Positions 24,030 to 32,837 of a stretch of DNA of 34,915 nt are shown piece after piece. The notes below the pieces were generated by a model, which had not been told where the DNA came from, did no database searches, and was given only the letters and a program-made list of their open reading frames with translations. Made by a program: the position numbers and the translations under genes. This DNA comes from Gemmatimonadales bacterium (GTDB lineage Bacteria; Gemmatimonadota; Gemmatimonadetes; Palauibacterales; Palauibacteraceae): positions 1-34,915 of the forward strand of contig VXMR01000099.1 of NCBI GenBank assembly GCA_009841005.1. Reading direction: 5' to 3'. Each line of letters opens with the position of its first letter. The stretch's first letter is position 1.

Positions 24030-25021
24030 GCGTCGCCTCTCTCGACTGACGTTTCTTCCTCTTCCGCGCGCGCCGGGAGCCGCCGGAGCCAATCGTCCAG
24101 TGTCTCATTGAAGGCGCCGGGGCGCGAAATGTGCGAGCAGTGTCCGGTGCCGCGAATGGGGACGTACTCGGCAGCGGGCAGCAGTTCGGTGATCTCGCGC
24201 GCCCAGTCCACCGGACAATACTCGTCGCGTGGGCCCTTCACCACGAGCGCAGGCAGCGCGATGTCCGGCAGGTCCGCTCGCAGATCCACCCGCCGCAGGC
24301 CCGACACGCGGCGGTCGGAGACGGTGGGGCGGACGGTGCGCGGCCCGGTGAAGAGCGCGTACTCGATCAGGGCGTCCCGACCCGGCGAGTCATCGAAGAT
24401 CCACACGCCGAGACGGCTCCAGACCCGGGCCAGACCGCGCGAGAGTTCCGTCGGGAGATAGCGGGTCGTCAGCATGGCGAGGGGGATGAGCGCGGCGCGG
24501 TTGAAGCCGACGTGGCGGTAGGAGACGCGCGCCAGCGGGTTGCACAGCACGATCCCCCGCAGACGCTCCGGAAACCGGCTCGCGAAGCGCATCGTGATCG
24601 CGCTCCCGAGGCTCGTCCCGATGAGCACGAAGCGCTCGACGTCGCGCGCGGCGACGAGTTCGGCCACATCGTCGACCAGGCGGTCGAAGCCATCGGTCGT
24701 CGTAAACTCACGCCGCAGATCCGCGCATACGACGCGATGGCGCCTGGCGAAGCTCGGCAGCTGATAGCGGAACGTCTCCTTCGGTCCGTCCGCGCCGGGG
24801 ACCCATACGAGCGCATCCCCCGACCCGGCATCGATGTACTCGACCTTCTCGCCGTCGGAGTACTCGATGACTCCGCCGGGGAGCGCCTCGCCGGAGCCGT
24901 CCCGAACGGGCGGCCGCACCAGCGCCTCGTTGCGGCGCGTCATGGCCAGCCACCACGCGGCGCCTGCGAGCCCGGCCGCCGCGCCCAGCGCGAACCTGCC
25001 GGGCCAGCGCAGCCCGCTCAC
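24026..25021 (-). CDS. Alpha/beta hydrolase with N-terminal membrane anchor
   Basis: This is a 331-residue hydrolase. A single hydrophobic stretch (about 10-27, FALGAAAGLAGAAWWLAM) probably acts as an uncleaved anchor. The fold follows with nucleophile Ser137 in GTSLGS, acid Asp266 in GPRDEYCP and base His294 in GTGHCSH. It resembles haloperoxidase and epoxide-hydrolase-like carboxylesterases; the substrate is unknown. The start is GTG, ten bases after the peptidase stop. Its end overlaps the symporter start by four bases. Confidence 0.82.
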   Translation of the reverse strand: MSGLRWPGRFALGAAAGLAGAAWWLAMTRRNEALVRPPVRDGSGEALPGGVIEYSDGEKVEYIDAGSGDALVWVPGADGPKETFRYQLPSFARRHRVVCADLRREFTTTDGFDRLVDDVAELVAARDVERFVLIGTSLGSAITMRFASRFPERLRGIVLCNPLARVSYRHVGFNRAALIPLAMLTTRYLPTELSRGLARVWSRLGVWIFDDSPGRDALIEYALFTGPRTVRPTVSDRRVSGLRRVDLRADLPDIALPALVVKGPRDEYCPVDWAREITELLPAAEYVPIRGTGHCSHISRPGAFNETLDDWLRRLPARAEEEETSVERGDA

Positions 25022-25031
25022 CGCCGTCCGC

Positions 25032-26522
25032 TCACTGCCAGCGTTCGACGCGCGCGAGCAACATCTCGGGCGTCAGCCCCTCCACGCCGAACTGGGGGGC
25101 GAGCTGTGCGGCGTCTTCGCGCCGGCCGGCCGAGAGCACCTCGAGCAGGAACTTGCCCGCCGCGCCCGTGCGGTGCCATTGGGCCCCGAAGCGCTTGTTC
25201 AGGCGATCGATGATAATCGAGCTGAGCATCCAGCCCCGCAGGCGCCGCGCGGCCTGGAAGCCACGGCGATGATCCGTGAGGTAGGTGCCCGGATGGTGCG
25301 CGAACCCGGTCGCTTCGCTCAGCAGCGCGGCGTATCGATCGGCCTGTTCGCCGGGCCGCTGCGCCCGGGCCAGCTCCAGCTCCCAGAGAAACCGCGCGGC
25401 GTCCCGGCGCAGACGGTAGAGCCTGAGGAAGCCCGCGAGTTGCCGATAATCCTCCAGCGCGTCGCCCTTGAGCCCCGTCGCGGATTCGACCCAGACGCGA
25501 TCAAGTGTCAGCGAGTCGAACACAAGCCCGAAGGACTCGCCGATCGAATCGTCGCCCAGCACCCGCTCCTCCCACGAGAGCGCGGCGGACGCGTGCGTGT
25601 AGTGTAGCGCGTGTCCCGTTTCGTGGAGCAGGCGGCGCGCGTCGATCCAGCCGCCCAGCGGACACACGACGAGCCGCACGTCGCCGGGCACGTCGATGAC
25701 CGCCGTGAACGACCGTTCATCCTTGAGCCGCCGCCGGTCGATGTCGATGCGCACGGAGCGATCGAACACCCGGCCGAGCCCCATGACTTCGATGGCGCGG
25801 CGAAGATTCGCGGCGAACGGCTCGATCTCGAAGTGCCGCCCGAGCCGGCGCATCCCCATCAGCCAACGCGCGTCGGCCCGCGAAGGCGGCCCCTCGCGCA
25901 GATCGAGGCGAGCCTCCGCCTCTGCGGCGAACATCCGCCGGTAGCGTGCTTCCGTCCCCTCGAGGATCGCCCTCGCATCGCGCTCCAGGCGCTGCAGGTC
26001 CAGGCCGGCCAGCCGCTCCCGCGCCTCGTAGTACTCCCCGAGGCCGAGTTGAACCACGGCCTCGCGTCCCCGGTGCACGACATCGAGCCGGAGCGCCGCG
26101 GCCTCTTCGATCCGGCGGTGGCGCGCCGCCTCCCACCCCAGCCGCTCGCCCCGATCCTCCGCGCGGACGATCCAGTCCGGGACGCGTCTCAGCGGGATCT
26201 CCCGCTCGGCGAGGGAGACGGTCGTCCCGGTCTCCCACAACCGCAGTTCGTCTTCCAGCGGGGCGAGTTCGGCCTCGATCTGCTGGCCCGCGACCCAGTT
26301 GAAGAGCGTCTTCAGGCGTCGGCGCTCATCTCCGTGCGCCTCCGAAAGGTCGCGCTGAATCGCCTGAAGCACTCCGGGGCTGCGGAGAAGTCGGTGTTGC
26401 CCGTACAGCGACGCGATCGAGGACCGCTCGTCCAGCCCGCTGCGGAGCCGGTACCGAGCGCGCGCCAGGGCGCTCTGCAGGCGTTGGGCCCGGTCACGGA
26501 TCTCCGCTACGCGAAACGGCAC
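25032..26522 (-). CDS. M3-family-like zinc peptidase
   Basis: This is a 496-residue soluble, mostly helical protein resembling oligoendopeptidase F/thimet-type peptidases. The zinc motif HETGHALHYTHAS has His300, Glu301 and His304, with Glu329 in GESFG as the likely third ligand. The first 250 residues are helical and charged, as in the family's channel-forming lobe. It is shorter than typical PepF (about 600 residues), so the N-terminal lobe is reduced. It would degrade short peptides in the cytoplasm. The start is GTG, 15 bases after glyS-type synthetase. Together with the NSS symporter downstream it suggests peptide or amino-acid turnover. Confidence 0.8.
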   Translation of the reverse strand: MPFRVAEIRDRAQRLQSALARARYRLRSGLDERSSIASLYGQHRLLRSPGVLQAIQRDLSEAHGDERRRLKTLFNWVAGQQIEAELAPLEDELRLWETGTTVSLAEREIPLRRVPDWIVRAEDRGERLGWEAARHRRIEEAAALRLDVVHRGREAVVQLGLGEYYEARERLAGLDLQRLERDARAILEGTEARYRRMFAAEAEARLDLREGPPSRADARWLMGMRRLGRHFEIEPFAANLRRAIEVMGLGRVFDRSVRIDIDRRRLKDERSFTAVIDVPGDVRLVVCPLGGWIDARRLLHETGHALHYTHASAALSWEERVLGDDSIGESFGLVFDSLTLDRVWVESATGLKGDALEDYRQLAGFLRLYRLRRDAARFLWELELARAQRPGEQADRYAALLSEATGFAHHPGTYLTDHRRGFQAARRLRGWMLSSIIIDRLNKRFGAQWHRTGAAGKFLLEVLSAGRREDAAQLAPQFGVEGLTPEMLLARVERWQ

Positions 26523-26537
26523 GCGCGCCCCGCCCGA

Positions 26538-27914
26538 TCAGGCGCCGCCGATCGCGGCGCCGAGCCACGCCGCGACGCCCGACAGCGGCACGCGCGTCTG
26601 CTCGAGCGAATCCCGATCGCGCACCGTGCACGTCTCATCCTCGAGCGTCTGGCCATCGATGGTCAGGCAGAACGGCGTTCCCGCCTCGTCCTGCCTCCGG
26701 TACCGCTTTCCAATCGACCCCGCAATGTCGTACATGACGTTGAACTGCCCCCGCAGATCGGCCGCCAGCTTCTCGGCGATCTCCGGCATCCCGTCTTTCT
26801 TCACGAGCGGGAAGACCGCCGCGTGGAAGGGCGCCAGCGCGGGCTTGAGCCGCAGCACAACGCGCTGCTGGCCCCCGACGTCCTCCTCGTCGTAGGCGTC
26901 GGCCAGCACGACGAGAAGGGTGCGGCTGAGTCCCGCCGAGGTCTCGATCACGAACGGCACGTACTTCCGGTTCGCCGGCTGGTCGAAGTACTCCAGCTTC
27001 TTCCCCGAGTGCTCCTGGTGGCGCCCGAGGTCGTAGTCCGTCCGGTTGTGGATCCCCTCGAACTCCTGCCACCCGAACGGGAACCGGTACTGGATGTCCG
27101 ACGCGTCCCTGCAGTAGTGGGCGAGTTCATCCGGCCCGTGGCGGTGATAGCGCAGCCGCTCCGGCCGGATGCCCAGCGTCTCGACCCACGCCATGCGCCG
27201 TTCCTTCCACGTCTCGAACCACTCGTCCTCCGTCCCCGGCGCGCAGAAGAACTGCATCTCCATCTGCTCGAATTCGCGCGTGCGGAAGATGAAGTTCCCG
27301 GGCGTGATCTCGTTGCGGAACGCCTTCCCCACCTGCGCGATCCCGAACGGGACCTTCTGGCGCACCGACTCCTGCACGTTCCGGAAGTTGACGAAGATCC
27401 CCTGCGCCGTCTCCGGCCGCAGGTAGACGGTCGAGGCCTCGTCCTCCACCACTCCCATGAACGTCTTGAACATGAGGTTGAACTGACGGGGGTCCGTCCA
27501 CTGTCCCGTAGTCCCGCACACCGCACACTGCTGCGCCTCGGGCTTTCCCGCCTCCAGTTGCGGGAGGTCGTCCGCGCGGAAGCGGCGGTGACAGCTCCGG
27601 CACTCGACGAGCGGGTCCGTGAACGCACCCACGTGTCCGCTCGCGACCCACACCTCGGGGTTCATGAGGATCCCCGCGTCGAGCCCGACGATGTTCGGGT
27701 GGCGGTACACCATCTCGCGCCACCAGAGATCCTGGATGCGGTTCTTGAGCTCGATGCCGAGCGGGCCGTAATCGTAGACGGACCCCACGCCGCCGTAGAT
27801 CTCGGAGGACTGGAAGACGAACCCGCGCCGCTTGGCGAGGGACACGAGCTTCTCCATCAGCCCGGGCGGATGCCCCGAATCGGCGGTGGAATCCGTGTTC
27901 GTGTTGTCGGTCAT
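26538..27914 (-). CDS. glyQS: Glycyl-tRNA synthetase, dimeric type
   Basis: This 458-residue class II synthetase charges tRNA-Gly. It has the N-terminal GGVGSVYDYGPLG block (41-53), motif 2 FRNEITPGNFIFRTREFEQME (199-219), the REFEQME glycine pocket, and motif 3-like ETSAGLSRTLLVVLADAY. Four cysteines in two pairs (105/108 and 130/133) form a zinc knuckle in the insert. Anticodon-binding sequence ends the protein. I took the ATG at 27914, which gives a normal length; the frame is open for about 380 more codons upstream, but that stretch covers a hydrolase gene on the other strand. The ribosome site is weak (GAAGA). It heads the long minus-strand run. Confidence 0.95.
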   Translation of the reverse strand: MTDNTNTDSTADSGHPPGLMEKLVSLAKRRGFVFQSSEIYGGVGSVYDYGPLGIELKNRIQDLWWREMVYRHPNIVGLDAGILMNPEVWVASGHVGAFTDPLVECRSCHRRFRADDLPQLEAGKPEAQQCAVCGTTGQWTDPRQFNLMFKTFMGVVEDEASTVYLRPETAQGIFVNFRNVQESVRQKVPFGIAQVGKAFRNEITPGNFIFRTREFEQMEMQFFCAPGTEDEWFETWKERRMAWVETLGIRPERLRYHRHGPDELAHYCRDASDIQYRFPFGWQEFEGIHNRTDYDLGRHQEHSGKKLEYFDQPANRKYVPFVIETSAGLSRTLLVVLADAYDEEDVGGQQRVVLRLKPALAPFHAAVFPLVKKDGMPEIAEKLAADLRGQFNVMYDIAGSIGKRYRRQDEAGTPFCLTIDGQTLEDETCTVRDRDSLEQTRVPLSGVAAWLGAAIGGA

Positions 27915-28037
27915 GGGTATCTTCGACAGCCGCTCGCGCCGGGCGCGGCGGCGGAATAGGCTGGACGAGGCTAGCGAGCCGCAACGATAGCCGCAGCCCG
28001 CAGTCGGTGGCAAAGCGTGATAGGTTCGGGTGACACC

Positions 28038-28045
28038 AAAGGAGG
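28038..28045 (+). promoter_or_regulatory. Strong ribosome binding site of the YghX-like gene
   Basis: AAAGGAGG lies seven bases before the ATG at 28053. It rules out the in-frame GTG at 28017 as the start. Confidence 0.8.
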
Positions 28046-28052
28046 ACTCCCC

Positions 28053-28946
28053 ATGACGGCGCGAAAGAAGGCAAGCGATTTCCCCCAGGAGGTGCTGGCC
28101 CTCTTCGATGGCTACGTACACGGCTACATCCATCGGCGAGACTTCCTGGAGGGGGCCGGCAAGGTGCTGGGCAGCGGCGCCGCCGCTGTCGCGGTCCTCC
28201 AGGCCCTTCGTCCCAATTACGCATGGGCGCGGCACGTTGCGCGGGACGATGCCCGGATCCGGCAGGAGTACGTCACCTACCCGTCGCCGAGCGGATCGGG
28301 CACCATGCGCGGCTACCTGGCCGTGCCCGCCGGCGCGACGGAGCCCATGCCCGCGGTCCTGGTCATTCACGAGAATCGCGGCCTGAACCCCTACATCGAA
28401 GATGTGGTGCGCAGGTTCGCCGCTGCGGATTTCGTGGCGCTGGGGCCGGACGCGCTCACTCCCCTGGGCGGCTATCCGGGCAACGACGACGAGGGCCGGG
28501 AGATGCAGCGGCAGCTCGACAGGGACGTGATGATGGAGGACTGGATCGCCGCCTTCCGGTTCCTGCGCGACCACGAGGCGACCACCGGCCGTGTCGGGGC
28601 GGTGGGGTTCTGCTACGGCGGCGGGGTCGTGAATCAGCTCGCGGTCCGGCTGCCGGATCTGGGCGCCGGCGTGCCGTTCTACGGGTCGGCGCCGGACTCG
28701 GAGGACGTGCCATCCATCCAGGCACCGCTGATGATCCAGCTCGCCGGGCTGGACGAGCGGATCAACTCCGCGTACCCGGCCTACCAGGAGGCGCTCGAGG
28801 CGAACGGGAAGGACTTCGCGGTCCACACCTATGAGGGCGCGAACCACGGCTTCCACAACGACACCACCCCGCGGTACGACGAGGAAGCCGCGAGCCTCGC
28901 GCAGGAGCGGACGATCGCCTTCTTCAACGAGCACCTTCGGGGCTGA
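28053..28946 (+). CDS. Dienelactone hydrolase family protein, YghX-like
   Basis: This is a 297-residue hydrolase using a Cys-Asp-His triad: Cys187 (GFCYGGG), Asp234 (AGLDERIN) and His265 (GANHGFHND). The N-terminal 60 residues, with [33 protein letters not shown] and later RPNYAWA, look like those of E. coli YghX, including a Tat-like RRDFLEG stretch, so export is possible. The block [18 protein letters not shown] and [16 protein letters not shown] also match that family. The natural substrate is not known; ring-cleavage lactones are only the family's name-giving substrate. It is divergent from glyQS, and ferritin follows after 73 bases. Confidence 0.9.
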   Translation: MTARKKASDFPQEVLALFDGYVHGYIHRRDFLEGAGKVLGSGAAAVAVLQALRPNYAWARHVARDDARIRQEYVTYPSPSGSGTMRGYLAVPAGATEPMPAVLVIHENRGLNPYIEDVVRRFAAADFVALGPDALTPLGGYPGNDDEGREMQRQLDRDVMMEDWIAAFRFLRDHEATTGRVGAVGFCYGGGVVNQLAVRLPDLGAGVPFYGSAPDSEDVPSIQAPLMIQLAGLDERINSAYPAYQEALEANGKDFAVHTYEGANHGFHNDTTPRYDEEAASLAQERTIAFFNEHLRG

Positions 28947-29019
28947 AACCCGCGTCGAGATTTGTGCCGGCGCGGTCGCGGCACATGTCCCGACGAGACG
29001 AGAGGAACAGGCGGACAAG

Positions 29020-29535
29020 ATGATCGGCACCCGGATGCAGGCGGCGCTCAACGAGCAGATCACGCAGGAGCTGTACGCGAGCCAGGTCTACCTGTCCATG
29101 TGCGCGCACTTCGAGGGGGAGGGCCTCCCCGGCTTCGCCCAATGGATGCGCGCGCAGGCCGAGGAGGAGCGGGAGCACGCGCTTCGCATCTTCGACTTCG
29201 TGCACGACCGCGAGGGACAGGTCTTGCTCGGGGCGATCGATGCCCCGCCCTCGGAGTTCGGTGCGCCGCTGGAGGTGTTCGAGGCGGCGTTGGGGCACGA
29301 GCGGAAGGTCACCGGGATGATCGGCGACCTCTATCGCCTCGCGATGGACGAAGCCGACTATCCCGCCCAGGTCATGCTGCAGTGGTTCGTCAACGAGCAG
29401 GTCGAGGAGGAGAAGACGATCTCCGACATCGTCGACCGGCTGCGGCTCGCGGGCGACGACAAGTCGGCCCTGCTCATGCTCGAGACCGAGCTGGGCCAGA
29501 GGACGGGCGACCCGGAGGCCGACCCGGGCGACTAG
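29020..29535 (+). CDS. ftnA: Bacterial non-heme ferritin
   Basis: This 171-residue protein stores iron in a 24-mer shell. It has the complete ferroxidase site: Glu17 (ITQELYAS), Glu50 and His53 (EEEREHA), Glu94 (GHERKV), Gln127 and Glu130 (NEQVEEEK). Tyr24 is also in place. The length is typical for FtnA. An ATG at 29020 starts the family-typical MIGTRMQAALNEQ; the purine-rich AGAGGA lies farther upstream than ideal. The upstream YghX-like gene may be transcribed with it. Oxidative or metal stress would be a common theme, but no regulator site was recognised. Confidence 0.95.
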   Translation: MIGTRMQAALNEQITQELYASQVYLSMCAHFEGEGLPGFAQWMRAQAEEEREHALRIFDFVHDREGQVLLGAIDAPPSEFGAPLEVFEAALGHERKVTGMIGDLYRLAMDEADYPAQVMLQWFVNEQVEEEKTISDIVDRLRLAGDDKSALLMLETELGQRTGDPEADPGD

Positions 29536-29557
29536 CCGCCGTTTCCCTGCCGGCGGC
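29535..29557. terminator. Hairpin between ferritin and amidohydrolase genes
   Basis: GCCGCCG (29535-29541), loop TTTCCCTGC, and CGGCGGC (29551-29557) make a strong hairpin directly after the ferritin stop and before the facing stop at 29575. There is no T run, so termination is likely but not certain. Confidence 0.45.
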
Positions 29558-29574
29558 GCCCTACCCTCAACGCC

Positions 29575-31263
29575 CTACTCCCCGCGCGTTTCGGTGAGGT
29601 GGCGGGCGGGGCCCTTCAGCACGTGGCCGGGCTTCGCGCCCGTGACGGAGCCGTCGAGGATGACGGGGACGCCGTTCACGATCACGTGGTGGATGCCGAC
29701 CGAGTAGCGGTGCGGGTCCACGTAGTCCGCCTGGTCGATGATGCGGTCGGCGTCGAAGACGGTGATGTCCGCCCACATGCCGGGCGCGATCCGGCCGCGC
29801 TCCGACTGACCGATCTGGTCCGCCGACATTGAGGTCATCTTGCGGATCGCTTCCTCCAGCGTGAGCACCCCCATCTCGCGCACGTAGCGCCCGAGTATGC
29901 GCGGGAAGGTGCCGTAGCTGCGCGGATGCGGGAAGCCGAGGCCGTAGCCGACCGGGTCGCCGTCCGTCTCGAACATCGCCTGCGGGTGCCGCATGATGCG
30001 GATGACGTCCGCCTCGTCCATGAAGTGGTAGATGGCGCTGAATCCGCCCGCCAACTGGAGTTCGATCGCGAGTTGGACGCCGGTGGCGTCGTTGTTAGGC
30101 AGCCCTCGGTCCGCGGCGAGGTCCGACATCCGCCTCCCGTTGTATTCCGGGAAGGCGCGCAGGGTGCGGAACTGGATGCGTGAGAGGTCTCCACCCGTCC
30201 AGTCGCGGCGCATCCACTCCTCGATTTCCCGGTGCACGCGCCTCCGGGTCTCGGGGTCGGTGACGCGGACCCGGAACGAATCGATGCCGCCCGCCAGCAC
30301 CCACTGCGGGAAGAGCACGCCGGAGCCCGTACTGCCCGCCGTGTACGGGTAGACGTCGACCTTGACATCGATGCCTTCGGCGCGCGCGGAGTCCACGAGC
30401 GCGAGCGATTCGATGGTCTTCCCCCAGCTGTCGACTCCCATCGCCTTGAAGTGGTTGATGTGGACGGGAAGTCCGCCCTCGGCGCCGATGCGGATCGCCT
30501 CTCGCACGGCCGGCAGGAGGCCGCGCGCCTCGTCCCGCATGTGCGTGTAGTAGATGCCTCCGTATTCGGCCGCGACCTTCGCCAGTTCGATGACCTCGTC
30601 CGTCTCGGCGTAGTTCGCCGGGACGTAGAGGAGCCCGCTCGCGAGCCCGAGCGCGCCGTCCTCCATCGTCTCGCGCACCAGGTCCCGCATCTCGTCGAGT
30701 TCCTCCGGCGTCGGCGCGCGGTCCTCCAATCCGAGCACCTGCCGGCGGGTCCAGGTGTGGCCCGCGAAGAAGCCGATGTTGGGCGCGACCTCGAGATCCT
30801 CCATGTAGTCGCGCAGCGGGTACGGCTGGTCGCCGCTGTGCAGCGAGGGAAGGATCGTCGTGATCCCCTGGCGGATGAAGTTCTCGACCAGCGGTCGCCG
30901 GTGGACCTGGTTCTGGACGTGGTTGTGGTGGTCAATGAACCCGGGGGAGACGATGAGCCCGACGGCATCGATCTCCTCGGCCCCCTGTCCCGAGAGCTCG
31001 CCCTCGCGGGCGACCTCGGCCACGCGGCCGTCACGGATTCCCACGTCGGCGGTGAAGCGGTCGCCGCCCGTCCCGTCAACGACCGTTCCGCCGACGATCA
31101 CGAGGTCGTACGGAGCGTCGCCCGCGCGGGATGCAGGGGCGTCGTCCGCCGACTCCGGCGCCAAGCCGCAAGCGGCGAGGACCAGCGCGGCCGCGAATGC
31201 CGGGGCCGTCCCCGGAAGGGTCGGCCGCCCCGGGATGCGCGCCGCCGGGGCCCCGCCCCTCAC
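29575..31263 (-). CDS. N-acyl-D-amino-acid deacylase-like amidohydrolase, lipoprotein
   Basis: This is a 562-residue enzyme of the D-aminoacylase branch of the amidohydrolase superfamily. A hydrophobic signal ends in a lipobox (LVLAAC, Cys32). The metal-binding strand is FIDHHNHVQ (His113, His115), followed by LGLASGLLYVPANYAE, VHINHFKAMG and ETDGDPVGYG with the catalytic Asp. The C-terminal small domain has GRIAPGMWADITVFD. It would hydrolyse N-acyl D-amino acids or small peptides outside the cytoplasm. The GTG start overlaps the upstream amidohydrolase stop (GTGA), so the two are a coupled pair. Confidence 0.9.
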   Translation of the reverse strand: MRGGAPAARIPGRPTLPGTAPAFAAALVLAACGLAPESADDAPASRAGDAPYDLVIVGGTVVDGTGGDRFTADVGIRDGRVAEVAREGELSGQGAEEIDAVGLIVSPGFIDHHNHVQNQVHRRPLVENFIRQGITTILPSLHSGDQPYPLRDYMEDLEVAPNIGFFAGHTWTRRQVLGLEDRAPTPEELDEMRDLVRETMEDGALGLASGLLYVPANYAETDEVIELAKVAAEYGGIYYTHMRDEARGLLPAVREAIRIGAEGGLPVHINHFKAMGVDSWGKTIESLALVDSARAEGIDVKVDVYPYTAGSTGSGVLFPQWVLAGGIDSFRVRVTDPETRRRVHREIEEWMRRDWTGGDLSRIQFRTLRAFPEYNGRRMSDLAADRGLPNNDATGVQLAIELQLAGGFSAIYHFMDEADVIRIMRHPQAMFETDGDPVGYGLGFPHPRSYGTFPRILGRYVREMGVLTLEEAIRKMTSMSADQIGQSERGRIAPGMWADITVFDADRIIDQADYVDPHRYSVGIHHVIVNGVPVILDGSVTGAKPGHVLKGPARHLTETRGE

Positions 31264-32660
31264 CGCCCGCTCGCGCTGGTCTGCGCGTGGCCCGTCTCCC
31301 AGACCGGCACCCCGTCGCGCTTGTAGATGATCCCGTCCTTGATCACGTCGGTCACGTAGCCGAGCACGTTGATGTCGAACAACGGGTTGCCGTCCACGAC
31401 GATGATGTCCGCGAGCTTGCCCGGCTCGATCGTACCCGTCTCGCTGAGCCCGAGGACCTCCGCCGAGACCTTGGTGGCCGCCGAAATCGCCTCGATCTCC
31501 GTCATGCCCATGTCGACGAAGGCCGACACCTCACGCCACGCCGATTCCGCGTGGAAGTTCAGAGGCGACCCGGTATCCGTGCCCATCGCCATGACTGCAT
31601 CCGCGTCGATGAACTGGCGCCCCGCCTGCTCGCTGTTGCGGATCTGGCGCGGCGTGGTGCGGAAGTAGGGCTTCCTCCAGAAGTCGTCTTTCGTGTAGGA
31701 ATTCAGCACCTGCTCCCGGATCGGCTCGGGGAAGCTGTCGATGATATCGGGATCCCAGAGGCGCTCCGGGAATTCGACCGTGGCCGGGTAGATCCAGATC
31801 CGGTGCGAAATCGTCTGTACGACCGGGATCCCCTCCATCGCGATGTGATCGACGAGTTCCTGCGAGTAGGGGGGGACGCTGCCGCCCGAGCCCGCGTGCT
31901 GGAGCACGTCGCAGCCGCCTCTGATCGCCCCCCACACGACCTCCTCCGCGTAGACGTGGCAGTGGATGGGGACGCCCGCCGGACCCGCCACCGCCTTGAT
32001 CGCCCGCATGTCCTCCTCGGTCGTGCCGATCCACGTCTTGATGACGTCGACTCCGGCGTCGATCAGCATCCGCGTCCGCTCCGCCGCTTCTTCGGGCGTG
32101 CGGTGCAGGACGCGGAGTTCGGCGGGCAGGAAGCCCCAGGCGTAGCGGGTGACCCAGGGGCCGCTCGCGAGGAGCCTGGGACCGGGGACTTCGTTGCGGT
32201 TCACCCGGTCCCGGAAAGCGAGGCTGGACATCGGTGCCGCGAGGTCGACCCCCGCCGTCACACCGGCGGCGAGCAACTGTTTGGCGGACGTCTCGTACAC
32301 GAGGTCGTCATTCCCCTCGAACCACGGGAACCACCGGCTGTAGTCGCCGTGTCCGAGAATCATGATGTGGACGTGCGCGTCGACCATCCCGGGCATCATC
32401 GTCTTGCCCCGCGTGTCGATGACCTCCGCGTCCGGCGGGATCTCGATCTCGGACGCGGGCCCCACAGCGACGATGCGATTCCCCTCGATGACGACGGCCG
32501 CATGATGGATCGGGGGCACCTCGTATCCATCGAGCAGCTGGCCTCCGACGAGCGCGATCATCCCTTCCTGGGCGGCGGCGGCCGGAACCCCGAGGAGCGT
32601 GGCGAAGATCGTGAGTGCGAGGACCCCGGTCTTCCGGACGGAGCGGCGGGCGGAAACCAT
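31260..32660 (-). CDS. Secreted imidazolonepropionase/prolidase-like amidohydrolase
   Basis: This is a 466-residue exported amidohydrolase. The signal peptide (KTGVLALTIFATLLGVPAAAAQ) leads into a beta-sandwich domain and then the barrel with DAHVHIM (His96, His98), VIKTWIG with a lysine that may be carboxylated, HCHVYAEE, DVLQHAG and GTDTGSPLNFH with the catalytic Asp. C-terminal GTIEPGKLADIIVVDGNPL is typical. It acts on a cyclic amide or dipeptide that cannot be specified. Start: GGAGG two to five bases before tandem ATGs at 32663 and 32660; I chose the second. The 573-residue open frame farther upstream is not supported by any motif or ribosome site. Confidence 0.88.
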   Translation of the reverse strand: MVSARRSVRKTGVLALTIFATLLGVPAAAAQEGMIALVGGQLLDGYEVPPIHHAAVVIEGNRIVAVGPASEIEIPPDAEVIDTRGKTMMPGMVDAHVHIMILGHGDYSRWFPWFEGNDDLVYETSAKQLLAAGVTAGVDLAAPMSSLAFRDRVNRNEVPGPRLLASGPWVTRYAWGFLPAELRVLHRTPEEAAERTRMLIDAGVDVIKTWIGTTEEDMRAIKAVAGPAGVPIHCHVYAEEVVWGAIRGGCDVLQHAGSGGSVPPYSQELVDHIAMEGIPVVQTISHRIWIYPATVEFPERLWDPDIIDSFPEPIREQVLNSYTKDDFWRKPYFRTTPRQIRNSEQAGRQFIDADAVMAMGTDTGSPLNFHAESAWREVSAFVDMGMTEIEAISAATKVSAEVLGLSETGTIEPGKLADIIVVDGNPLFDINVLGYVTDVIKDGIIYKRDGVPVWETGHAQTSASGR

Positions 32661-32757
32661 CATATCCTCCTCTGCCTTGGCTGCTCTGGAGCGATTGGGC
32701 TGTATCAACGTGCGGCGCGAATCCATCGACGGGCAATGGCGGGTGGGCGGACCTCCG

Positions 32758-32777
32758 GACGTTCCCGCGGGAACGTC
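32758..32777. promoter_or_regulatory. Perfect 20-bp palindrome upstream of the amidohydrolase pair
   Basis: GACGTTCCCGCGGGAACGTC reads the same on both strands without mismatch, about 100 bases upstream of the amidohydrolase start. It may be an operator for a dimeric regulator, or a terminator for the remnant gene just upstream. It lies in 32661-33225, a 565-base stretch without an intact gene. Confidence 0.55.
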
Positions 32778-32837
32778 GCGGACGGTCACGTCGCGAGCTT
32801 GAACAGGCTGCTCCGCGCCGCGCTGAGATCGAACGTG

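Noticed and set aside
27915..28052. T-box or other leader control of GlyRS
   Set aside because: No T-box sequence and no usable terminator-antiterminator pair is visible. The best -35/-10 pair has a 20-base spacer.
27915..29063. Extension of GlyRS by about 380 residues
   Set aside because: The ATG at 27914 gives the normal length, and the upstream part is antisense to the YghX-like gene and its strong ribosome site.
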